A stretch of 20,412 nucleotides of DNA from Candidatus Woesearchaeota archaeon (GTDB taxonomy: Archaea > Nanobdellota > Nanobdellia > Woesearchaeales > UBA11716). The stretch covers positions 1-20,412 of the forward strand of contig DUKR01000106.1 in assembly GCA_013329175.1 (NCBI GenBank), given 5' to 3'. Made by a program: the position numbers and the translations under genes. The notes beneath the pieces are model-generated. The model was not told where the DNA came from, searched no databases, and saw nothing but the letters and a program-made list of their open reading frames with translations. This document shows, one piece after another, positions 15,023 through 20,412 of this stretch; position 1 is the stretch's first letter, and each line of letters starts with the position of its first letter.

Positions 15023-15499
15023 ATGATAGAAGTTGGGCGGTTATGCCTGAAAATTGCAGGGCGAGATGCAGGAAAGAAGGCAGTCATTATTGACGTTCTT
15101 GATAAGAAGTTTGTCCTTCTTGATGGCGAGGTGCGCAGGCGTAAGTGCAACGTATCCCACATCGAGCCTCTGCGCGGCAAGCTCGACATAGAGAAAGGGG
15201 CATCCCACGAGGCGGTTGCAGCTGAATTTGATAAGCTTGGCTGGAAAGCCAGAGAAACCAAGCCAAAAGCAGCCGCAGAAAAGCAGGTCAGCAAGCGCTC
15301 AAAAAAGAGCGCCGAGAAGAAGGAAGCAAAATCACAGGCATCAAAAGAAAAGGCTGAGGCAGGGACAGAAAAGAAATCTGGTCATAAGGGGAAGACAACC
15401 GTAAAAGGCCATGAGCAGGTCAAGAAGAAGGCAGCAAAGAAAAAGCCCGCTGCCTCTTCAGTAAAAAAAAGCGCCCCATCAAAGAACGCAGATTCTTGA
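15023..15499 (+). CDS. rpl14e: Large subunit ribosomal protein eL14 with lysine/alanine-rich tail
   Basis: eL14 has an SH3-like KOW fold. The first 75 or so residues carry the family pattern IEVGRLCLKIAGRDAGKKAVII, with FVLLDGEVRRRKCNVSHIEPL after it. The remaining 80 residues are a repetitive K, A, E and S tail not present in short archaeal forms, resembling the tails of some eukaryotic ribosomal proteins and histone H1. ATG 15023 is preferred to the in-frame GTG at 15014, because GGTGA sits 5 nt before the ATG. It is the last gene of the cluster; cbf5, often next in archaea, is not here. Confidence 0.9.
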   Translation: MIEVGRLCLKIAGRDAGKKAVIIDVLDKKFVLLDGEVRRRKCNVSHIEPLRGKLDIEKGASHEAVAAEFDKLGWKARETKPKAAAEKQVSKRSKKSAEKKEAKSQASKEKAEAGTEKKSGHKGKTTVKGHEQVKKKAAKKKPAASSVKKSAPSKNADS

Positions 15500-15521
15500 A
15501 ACCTAAAAGATTGCCCTCACC

Positions 15522-15527
15522 AAAAAA
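15522..15527 (-). terminator. Oligo-T stretch after the LTD gene
   Basis: On the minus strand a T6 run lies a few bases after the stop codon of the lamin-tail-domain gene. Archaeal transcription commonly ends at such oligo-T runs. No matching run is seen for the rightward operon in this 32-nt gap between converging genes. Confidence 0.4.
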
Positions 15528-15531
15528 CAAC

Positions 15532-17655
15532 TCACTCCCCAAGATTACCCCCGAGCAGCAGCACACCTATCACCATGAGGGAGAGGGTGATGATGAATAC
15601 GAAAGGAATAAGCCTTTGAGCTTTCTTGTCTGAGGAGAGGTATACCACTCTTGGCTCCTGGCGTATGGTTATCTCCTCCATTTCTGCTTTAGTCTCCGCT
15701 TCTGAAGGGGCAACATTACCTGCAGCAGAAAGAGGCAGAGTCTCTCCAGCGTTTCCCGATACCTGCAGAGAGGTTGTTATCTCAAAGGGTGTCTTCTGGC
15801 TGTCCTTGTAGAGCCTGATTTTATATTTGTAGTCGCCAGATTCCATAGCCGACAACTGGTTTTTGAGTGCCACTTTTTTTATGGCCCCTGCCTCAACGAT
15901 GACCTGCCGTTTGTTTGCCTCTCGCTCCCCTGAATAGCTTTTTGAGCCGAGATAGGCGTAGCTGTAGAGGGTTATCGTATGATCCTCATCATCGGTGTTT
16001 GTTATCTCCACCTCAGACTCAATGACTGAGGATGCCTCTGCCCTTACAGGGGAAGCAAGGAGGCTGTAGGAGACGGCCTTTTTTGTGGAGGATGGCGCAG
16101 GCTGTTCTGAAGGAGAGGCTTTGTCCGCGTCACAGAATGAGCTGAGGACATCTCCAATCCTGATGTCTGAACGTGCCTGCCTGCCAAAACCCTCCACGAC
16201 AAGGGTGTAGGTGCCATCCTCTAAAGCCCTGTTGCAATTGGGCTTAAGCTGGAGGGGCAAGGTAATGGTAGTTTCAGTGAATTTTTGGAAAATACTGAAG
16301 GTAGTCTGCACGCTGGTTGCCCGCTCATCTCCTTTTTCTATCCATGCCTTGAGCTGGCTTGCTGATTCGTCTGCCTTATATGCCCTGACTCTAGCCCTAA
16401 TGCCCTCGCCGAATTTTGCGCTGCCGTCTGTTCCAGCATATATCTCCTCGATGACGATTGCTGATTCTCCTGATGGGGCCAGGCTGCTGTGTGAGCCGTT
16501 GACAAGCAGCATCGCCCTTACGTTGTTGTCATCAGTAGTATTGTCGGTGCAGGCGACCTCAGCTAAGGCTGCGCATACAAAAAGGATTCTGTCTGATTCA
16601 TCTATAGCTGTGGTCCATGTCCTTACGTTGTCGTTTGTGGTGTTGACCGCATCACGAATGGGCCTTCCGGCTAAGTCCTCTATCCAATAGGTGATGATGT
16701 AGGGGTAGCTCTCATCAGATATCCCTATCTTATAGCTGAGCCTCTCTCCTTCCTGAAAAAAGGTTTGGTTGAGCGAGAGGTTAAGGCTTATGTTGCAGGG
16801 GATTGAACTGGTGTCTATAGCCTCGACAGCAGCGCATGCTGCTTCTGCCTGTATATCAGGCTGTGGCAGCGCTGCTCCAGCAACCCTCGCACAAAGGCTG
16901 TAGTTGCCCTCTTCTGCAGGAGTGAAGCTTCCGGTTGAGGCTGAGGAGTAGTGGCTTACCTCGTCTTTGGTGAAGTTGCCCTCATGCACAAGGAGCCAGC
17001 CTTTTGTGATGTTGTAGAGCGCGGTGATGTTATATATCTTCCCAAGGGAAGGCTCATTGTTGGTGAGCTTGAAGAGAGAGGTGTAGGTGACTCCTACGAA
17101 TAGCGTTTTATCAATAACAGGCTCTATGGTGAGGCGATAGGATTGCGGCGTAGCCCCTCCTGCCCCATCAGGGATGTTGGCGTAGCCAGGTGTCCCTCCT
17201 ATGTTTCCAATCACCCATGTCCCGTTGATATTTGCCATGCTCTTTCCATTGCCAGCATCTGCGGTATAGTTGTATTCGTCAACGGTTTCCATGGAGGCAT
17301 TTCTGAGCGCAAGGTATTCCCCCGTATTTGCGAGGGAAAACGTAGAGTCAAGGATGGTGGCATTGCAGGAGGGATAGTCAGCAAGGAAAGCAGCAGGGTT
17401 GTCCGTGATGACTGCATACTCGCTTCCCTCAAGAAGGAATGAGCCATTGATAAGGGCAAGGCTATGGCTTATGCCTGATTCGTAGAGCTTCCAGCCAGAA
17501 AGGTTTACCCGCGTTGCGTTGTTGTAAATCTCCACCCATTCACGGCCAGTGTCAGAGCCATCAGGATCATACATGACCTCTGAGAGGAGCACGTTGGAGG
17601 ATGCAAAAGGCAGAAGGGCGAGCAAGCATCCCAAGGTTAGCAACCAACTGCGCAT
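15532..17655 (-). CDS. Membrane-anchored surface protein with N-terminal lamin tail domain
   Basis: The product is 707 residues. Residues 1-20 form a signal peptide (MRSWLLTLGCLLALLPFASS). A lamin tail domain follows at about 21-140 (LLSEVMYDPDGSD, REWVEIYN, LSGWKLYESG). This immunoglobulin-like fold is common in exported proteins, where it often mediates binding. Further beta-rich, probably immunoglobulin-like regions follow. The C-terminus has one membrane segment (LIPFVFIITLSLMVIGVLLL) and a few polar residues. I count 17 N-x-S/T sequons, all in roughly the first 400 residues, which suggests heavy N-glycosylation outside the cell. A TTG at 17670 is a possible longer start, but ATG 17655 gives a proper signal peptide. 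The ligand is unknown. Confidence 0.85.
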   Translation of the reverse strand: MRSWLLTLGCLLALLPFASSNVLLSEVMYDPDGSDTGREWVEIYNNATRVNLSGWKLYESGISHSLALINGSFLLEGSEYAVITDNPAAFLADYPSCNATILDSTFSLANTGEYLALRNASMETVDEYNYTADAGNGKSMANINGTWVIGNIGGTPGYANIPDGAGGATPQSYRLTIEPVIDKTLFVGVTYTSLFKLTNNEPSLGKIYNITALYNITKGWLLVHEGNFTKDEVSHYSSASTGSFTPAEEGNYSLCARVAGAALPQPDIQAEAACAAVEAIDTSSIPCNISLNLSLNQTFFQEGERLSYKIGISDESYPYIITYWIEDLAGRPIRDAVNTTNDNVRTWTTAIDESDRILFVCAALAEVACTDNTTDDNNVRAMLLVNGSHSSLAPSGESAIVIEEIYAGTDGSAKFGEGIRARVRAYKADESASQLKAWIEKGDERATSVQTTFSIFQKFTETTITLPLQLKPNCNRALEDGTYTLVVEGFGRQARSDIRIGDVLSSFCDADKASPSEQPAPSSTKKAVSYSLLASPVRAEASSVIESEVEITNTDDEDHTITLYSYAYLGSKSYSGEREANKRQVIVEAGAIKKVALKNQLSAMESGDYKYKIRLYKDSQKTPFEITTSLQVSGNAGETLPLSAAGNVAPSEAETKAEMEEITIRQEPRVVYLSSDKKAQRLIPFVFIITLSLMVIGVLLLGGNLGE

Positions 17656-17692
17656 AGGTGTCCCAGCCAAGGGAGTTCCGAAGCTCTCATCT

Positions 17693-17706
17693 TTAATTTA
17701 AATTTT
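17693..17706 (-). promoter_or_regulatory. TATA-like element upstream of the LTD gene
   Basis: AT-rich sequence with ATTTAAATT lies about 40 nt before the ATG at 17655 on the minus strand. A start about 25 nt downstream would leave a very short leader. Transcription could also continue from the HEPN gene 69 nt upstream. Confidence 0.35.
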
Positions 17707-17723
17707 ACGGTGAAATTTTTGGG

Positions 17724-18194
17724 CTAATCTCTATACTCTTTAATCCTCTGCTTCAGAATCTTCAGAAATGACTTTGTATAGACATCAAACTTCAACCGGA
17801 ATGACTGCCATGTTTCGGCGGAGACAGGCCTGCCCTCATAGTGTATGCCGTTTCTCAAAAGCCTCATGGTCTCAATGGTTTCCCATTCGATTTCCCATCC
17901 CCCGTGCTTCATGCAAAGATAGGCATAGAGGCATTTATGGTTGTCAGACACGGTCTTTTCAAACAGCAAGATGCCTGAAACCAACTGGCGAATAATCTCG
18001 TACCTGTTGCTCCACAGAAGGCCAAAGCTTTTTTTCTTCTCAAGAACGGCTGTAACTTCTGTGATTGAGTCAAGGTCGTGCTCAGCGTTCTCAAGAAGCG
18101 ATTTTGCTTTCTCTGTGTCAACCTCGTTAGCATACCTGATGGAGCCTGACGCGATGCACTTGTCATACGCCTCATCAAGCTTTTCTATTTTCAT
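17724..18194 (-). CDS. HEPN-domain protein, probable toxin of an MNT-HEPN pair
   Basis: A 156-residue, mostly helical protein. HEPN proteins are typically metal-independent RNases whose active site is an R-x4-6-H motif. Here the C-terminal part reads MRLLRNGIHYEGRPV (110-124), with R111, R114, N115, H118 and Y119. This fits R-x6-H from R111, or R-x3-H from R114. The tyrosine directly follows the histidine, whereas the well-studied HepT motif is R-x4-H-x-Y. The gene follows the nucleotidyltransferase gene with a 4-nt ATGA overlap, the order and coupling usual for these toxin-antitoxin modules. Toxicity is inferred, and a standalone RNA-processing role is possible. Confidence 0.8.
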   Translation of the reverse strand: MKIEKLDEAYDKCIASGSIRYANEVDTEKAKSLLENAEHDLDSITEVTAVLEKKKSFGLLWSNRYEIIRQLVSGILLFEKTVSDNHKCLYAYLCMKHGGWEIEWETIETMRLLRNGIHYEGRPVSAETWQSFRLKFDVYTKSFLKILKQRIKEYRD

Positions 18195-18757
18195 GCTGCA
18201 ACCTCTGCGATGTCATAAATGTTACCCTTGACAAAAAAGCCTTTGACAACATTTTTCATCAGGCCTGAATGTATGTTTCTTGCGTCCCCAATGGTAGGAT
18301 AGTTATGCACTGAGACCTCTCTGCTTTTTCCTCCCAGCCCTAAGCCTTTCCAGAGCGTTCCGCTGCCGAGGTCTCCAGGGTCACCTAAAACAAATACATC
18401 TACGTCACTTCCCGTATGCCAGTCTGAGCGAGCAAAGCTTCCAAAGACAACCACAGCCTTTGCATGGTCTAAGCTTTGCAGCTTACCTAGCAGGCCTGAT
18501 TCATGAAGCTTGTTCAGGGCAAAAACCCTTTTCGCACTATGGTACTGATGGTTATCCCAGTTGGCAATATAATAGGGCATTTTTCCTTTTGGCTTGATTC
18601 TTTTGATAAGCTTCCCGGAAGCATTTTTTTTAAGCCATTTGTCTACCGCAACATCACTTGCACCAGCAGACTCGGCTATAGTATGAAAATGCCAGTGCCT
18701 TGTCGGCTCGTTGAAAAACAACTCAAGCACGCTTTCTTCTTTTGATGGGATGCCCAT
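18191..18757 (-). CDS. wHTH-MNT nucleotidyltransferase, probable antitoxin and autorepressor
   Basis: A 188-residue protein. Residues 1-62 form a winged helix-turn-helix (TIAESAGASDVAVDKWLKK, then KRIKPKGKMPYYIAN). Residues 100-185 form a minimal nucleotidyltransferase domain with the motif VVVFGSFARSDWHTGSDVDVFV. It has G106-S107 and the catalytic pair D118 and D120. The third carboxylate is not clear (E147 is a candidate). MNT proteins of this type neutralise HEPN partners, in studied cases by adding AMP groups to the tyrosine near the HEPN active site. The fused DNA-binding domain suggests the protein also controls its own operon. A palindrome lies exactly at the promoter. Confidence 0.85.
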   Translation of the reverse strand: MGIPSKEESVLELFFNEPTRHWHFHTIAESAGASDVAVDKWLKKNASGKLIKRIKPKGKMPYYIANWDNHQYHSAKRVFALNKLHESGLLGKLQSLDHAKAVVVFGSFARSDWHTGSDVDVFVLGDPGDLGSGTLWKGLGLGGKSREVSVHNYPTIGDARNIHSGLMKNVVKGFFVKGNIYDIAEVAA

Positions 18758-18759
18758 TT

Positions 18760-18780
18760 TACTTAATATGAAGTTAAGTA
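18760..18780 (-). promoter_or_regulatory. Palindromic operator candidate at the MNT-HEPN promoter
   Basis: A perfect inverted repeat, TACTTAA (18760-18766) and TTAAGTA (18774-18780), separated by 7 nt. It lies between the TATA element (18783-18790) and the ATG (18757), so it covers the predicted transcription start. A protein bound here would block polymerase. The wHTH domain of the first gene is the natural candidate. Confidence 0.55.
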
Positions 18781-18782
18781 TT

Positions 18783-18790
18783 ATTTAAAT
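18783..18790 (-). promoter_or_regulatory. TATA box of the MNT-HEPN operon
   Basis: ATTTAAAT lies about 27 nt before position 18760 on the minus strand. Initiation there would give a leaderless or almost leaderless transcript starting at the MNT ATG (18757). The start codon has no Shine-Dalgarno sequence, which is consistent with this. Confidence 0.5.
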
Positions 18791-18993
18791 GCTTTGGTTT
18801 ATTTTGCTGTACTAAATATTAAATATAATGCCGGCAGTTAGTTCTTGATATTTTCTACAAAGCCTAAGGCCTGTGAGGCCACCTGAAGTTTAGCTACTGG
18901 ATGCAGATGCGCTGAAAAATGAGCATTTTGGCATCAATGCGCCGCATGGCCATAACTGCTGAGAAGTGTCACCATTTTTGAATGCTACTAAAA
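18791..18993. other. Palindrome-rich intergenic region, possible small RNA
   Basis: No protein gene is recognised. A rightward TATA-like stretch (AATATTAAATATAAT, 18815-18829) is followed by short inverted repeats: GGCCT/AGGCC (18868-18880), AAAATG/CATTTT (18916-18929) and GCAT/ATGC (18931-18940). A T5 run follows at 18975-18979. The layout could be a promoter, structured RNA and terminator of about 140 nt. No known RNA family is recognised. Confidence 0.3.
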
Positions 18994-19002
18994 CTTTTAA
19001 TA
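18994..19002 (+). promoter_or_regulatory. TATA box for the three-gene cluster
   Basis: CTTTTAATA with an AAAA stretch before it lies 32 nt ahead of the ATG at 19034. The predicted start near 19025 fits a short leader. That start would fall right at the GAGG ribosome binding site (19025-19028), so the true start may be a few bases earlier. Confidence 0.45.
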
Positions 19003-19033
19003 CGGCCTTCGTTCTAGCGGAGTTGAGGTTCAC

Positions 19034-19537
19034 ATGGGTTTTTTGGATTTTCTGCAACACAAAAAAGGCGCTATGCTCGACGGGTTTGATGCCCCGCCAA
19101 TTCCTCCCCCTTCGCTTGAAGACAGTGGGAGTGATTTTGGCATCCCGCCGTTTGATGAGAAGGCAGCAGATTTTGTGTTTCCTGACAGCATGCCTTCCGA
19201 CTTCAATGACGCAGGTGCTAACCCTTTTGCTGCCAAGCCTGCGCCTGATTCATGGATGGGAGTTCCCTACGGGCAACAAAACATGCAAACGGGAGAGCCA
19301 AAGAATCAAAGAGGGCATGCACAAAAGGAGATTTTTGTCGCCAGCGCAAGCTTCAGAGCAGTGCTGATGGACATTGGCGAGATTAAGGCAATTGTTCGGG
19401 ATGCTGAGGAGGCTATTTCATGCCTAGGTGACGACGAATCAAAGAAGGAGCTCTATTTTCGGGCATGGCGCCAGAATATGGTGGATATCCACAGGAAGAT
19501 TGCTGCAATAGACCACGCAATATTCAAGAAAAGGTAA
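19034..19537 (+). CDS. Hypothetical protein with a proline/acid-rich linker and helical C-terminus
   Basis: The family was not recognised. The 167 residues begin MGFLDFLQHKKG, a short amphipathic motif that might touch the membrane. A disordered-looking region rich in P, D, F and G follows, up to about residue 95 (PPIPPPSLEDSGSDFGIPPF). The last 70 residues look helical, with FRAVLMDIGEIKAIVRDAEEAI and RQNMVDIHRKIAAIDHAIFKKR. GAGG lies 5 nt before the ATG. It is the first of three tightly spaced genes, and the other two are coiled-coil proteins, so a shared complex is likely. Confidence 0.75.
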   Translation: MGFLDFLQHKKGAMLDGFDAPPIPPPSLEDSGSDFGIPPFDEKAADFVFPDSMPSDFNDAGANPFAAKPAPDSWMGVPYGQQNMQTGEPKNQRGHAQKEIFVASASFRAVLMDIGEIKAIVRDAEEAISCLGDDESKKELYFRAWRQNMVDIHRKIAAIDHAIFKKR

Positions 19538-19549
19538 AAGGTGATTGAA

Positions 19550-19777
19550 ATGGACGACGGGGCAAAAGTCTTCGTGAAAATAGATAGCTATAAGGACGTG
19601 TTGGCAGTTATTGATGAGGTCAAGGGAAAGCTCGCTGAAGCAAAAGCGAACCTCTCGAAGATCAACCAGTTCAGGAGTGATGAGGAGCAGGACCTGCAGG
19701 AGTGGAGCGCAAGCCTTGCCGACATCGAGCAGCGCATAGGGGACATTGACACAAAACTGCAGGAACCAAGCGCGTAA
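19550..19777 (+). CDS. Small coiled-coil protein (hypothetical)
   Basis: A 75-residue acidic protein, almost entirely helical in appearance. A short N-terminal segment, VFVKIDSYKDVLAVIDEVKGKL, is followed by a coiled coil with AEAKANLSKINQF and DLQEWSASLADIEQRIGDIDTKL. The charge and heptad pattern resemble prefoldin- or tether-like helices, but no family is recognised. ATG 19550 is preferred to the in-frame GTG at 19541, because GGTGAT (19540-19545) is a near-perfect Shine-Dalgarno sequence for the ATG. It lies 12 nt after the previous gene and 3 nt before the next. Confidence 0.75.
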   Translation: MDDGAKVFVKIDSYKDVLAVIDEVKGKLAEAKANLSKINQFRSDEEQDLQEWSASLADIEQRIGDIDTKLQEPSA

Positions 19778-19780
19778 ATC

Positions 19781-20179
19781 ATGGCACAGAGAAAACCGGC
19801 AAAGAAGGCAGAGCCACAGGACGAGGTGCTGTTTGTAGAGATAGACAGGCCAGTTGAGCTTCGCAAGCAGGTGCTTGGCTGCCTGAAGGACATTCTTGAT
19901 TCCATGGAAAAATTTGAAAAGTTTAAGGTGTCCAGGGCTAAACGAATCGAGGCTGTGGAGAGCCTCAAGAGAAATGCTTCTGAGATTTCCCGGCTGATAG
20001 CTAAACTGAAGAGCACCCTTCCCAAAACACAGTTCAAGGCTGTTGTTCCAAAGAAGAAAAAAGAGAAGCCTCAAAAGGAAGTTCCCAAGGAGAAGCAGGC
20101 ACCAAGGCCTAAATCTGAGATTGAGGAGATTGAGGCTGAATTGGCTGACATAGAGAAGAAGCTTGGGCAGATTGGGTGA
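19781..20179 (+). CDS. Coiled-coil protein with lysine/proline-rich linker (hypothetical)
   Basis: 132 residues. A basic, polar N-terminus (MAQRKPAKKAEPQDE) leads into an LFVEIDRPVELRKQVLGCLKDIL segment and a helical stretch to about residue 85. Next comes a KKKKEKPQKEVPKEKQAPRPK linker. A final short coiled coil reads EIEEIEAELADIEKKLGQ. The VFVKIDSYKDVL motif of the gene before and the LFVEIDRPVELRKQVL motif here are similar: a short strand V/E-F-V-K/E-I-D followed by a helix. This suggests that the two proteins are related by duplication or pair with each other. Function is unknown. Confidence 0.75.
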   Translation: MAQRKPAKKAEPQDEVLFVEIDRPVELRKQVLGCLKDILDSMEKFEKFKVSRAKRIEAVESLKRNASEISRLIAKLKSTLPKTQFKAVVPKKKKEKPQKEVPKEKQAPRPKSEIEEIEAELADIEKKLGQIG

Positions 20180-20182
20180 TCC

Positions 20183-20191
20183 TTTTTTTTT
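20183..20191 (+). terminator. T9 run after the coiled-coil cluster
   Basis: Nine consecutive T residues begin 4 nt after the stop codon at 20179. This is a typical archaeal oligo-T termination signal separating the cluster from the tRNA gene. Confidence 0.6.
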
Positions 20192-20202
20192 CTTGGAAAT
20201 TT

Positions 20203-20210
20203 ATTTATAA
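20203..20210 (+). promoter_or_regulatory. TATA box of the tRNA-Leu gene
   Basis: ATTTATAA lies about 33-40 nt upstream of the first base of the mature tRNA (20243), the spacing expected for a start near 20233 and a short 5' leader. Two T-rich stretches (20215-20222 and 20233-20237) lie downstream. Confidence 0.5.
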
Positions 20211-20242
20211 TGGCTTTTTTTTCTCTTCTTTCTTTTTGCCGT

Positions 20243-20385
20243 GCGGGGATGCCGGAGCGGTCAAACGGGGCAGACTCAAGGCATGTTGAATGCAAGAGTG
20301 TTGCAGAGCAATGCGATGAAGGAATCAACTTCGTGAGCCATCTGTTGGCTTAGTGCCTACCGGGGTTCAAATCCTCGTCCCCGCA
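20243..20385 (+). tRNA. tRNA-Leu (anticodon CAA), 59-nt intron at 37/38
   Basis: Acceptor strands GCGGGGA (20243-20249) and TCCCCGC (20378-20384) pair fully, with discriminator A20385. CCA is not encoded. The D stem is CCG/CGG. The anticodon arm is GCAGA-CT-CAA-G, then the intron, then A-TCTGT, giving anticodon CAA, which reads UUG. A class II variable arm (GGC...GCC) supports leucine identity. The T arm is CGGGG-TTCAAAT-CCTCG. The intron (20281-20339) sits in a bulge-helix-bulge: CTCA (20275-20278) pairs with TGAG (20334-20337) and is flanked by the 3-nt bulges AGG and CCA. Outer pairing is relaxed beyond C20282-G20333, until GTTGA (20285-20289) with TCAAC (20325-20329). Confidence 0.95.
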
Positions 20386-20390
20386 TTTTT
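20386..20390 (+). terminator. T-rich terminator after tRNA-Leu
   Basis: A T5 run begins directly after the discriminator base and is followed by CTTTCTC. This agrees with archaeal termination and means the CCA end must be added after transcription. Confidence 0.5.
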
Positions 20391-20412
20391 CTTTCTCAAA
20401 AGTGTTATATAG

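Noticed and set aside
16211..16690. 159-residue plus-strand frame inside the LTD gene
   Set aside because: It is antisense to a 707-codon gene with clear domains and has no ribosome binding site of note.
19439..20074. 211-residue open frame on the minus strand
   Set aside because: It is antisense to the coiled-coil genes, is rich in Leu, Cys and Phe as expected for the complement of Lys/Glu codons, and has no supporting start signal.
1..20412. CRISPR arrays, insertion sequences, integrase or attachment sites
   Set aside because: I saw no regularly spaced repeats, transposase motifs or duplicated tRNA ends. The tRNA-Leu is at the window edge, so an adjacent integration cannot be judged.

Overview
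The window is archaeal. It holds an almost uninterrupted archaeal-order ribosomal protein cluster (uL3-uL4-uL23-uL2-uS19-uL22-uS3-uL29-aIF1-uS17-uL14-uL24-eS4-uL5-uS14-uS8-uL6-eL32-eL19-uL18-uS5-uL30-uL15-SecY-DUF106-eL34-eL14). It includes proteins found only in archaea and eukaryotes (eS4, eL32, eL19, eL34, eL14). It also has TATA-type promoters, GGTGA Shine-Dalgarno motifs and a tRNA-Leu with a canonical-position intron. The small accessory genes, the missing usual cluster members (no Rpp29, adk, cmk or cbf5) and the large exported domain in the DUF106 protein fit a small-genome DPANN-type archaeon. The lineage cannot be fixed from this sequence alone.

Layout. Positions 1-451: the start of a possible leftward gene, a symmetric TATA element and a hairpin-rich leader before uL3. 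Positions 452-15499: one rightward run of 27 genes, most of them overlapping by 4-20 nt or separated by fewer than 15 nt, so probably co-transcribed and translationally coupled. The only larger gaps are 115 nt after secY and 55 nt before eL14. Positions 15532-18757 (minus strand): a glycosylation-rich lamin-tail-domain surface protein, then a HEPN / wHTH-MNT nucleotidyltransferase pair of toxin-antitoxin type. A palindromic operator candidate lies right at the promoter of that pair. Positions 18758-19033: an AT-rich, palindrome-rich intergenic region with promoters pointing both ways. Positions 19034-20179: three short plus-strand genes of unknown function, of which the last two are coiled-coil proteins. 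Positions 20243-20385: tRNA-Leu(CAA) with a 59-nt intron.

How the genes work together. The main cluster makes ribosomal proteins of both subunits, an initiation factor, the Sec translocon channel and an EMC3/YidC-like membrane insertase, which couples ribosome supply to membrane protein insertion. The LTD protein would be a Sec client. The wHTH-MNT/HEPN pair is an RNase/nucleotidyltransferase module that probably represses its own promoter. The most interesting items for follow-up are the hairpin array in the uL3 leader, the MNT-HEPN operator, the three-gene coiled-coil cluster, the eL34 that has lost its zinc ligands, and the small ORF directly after secY.
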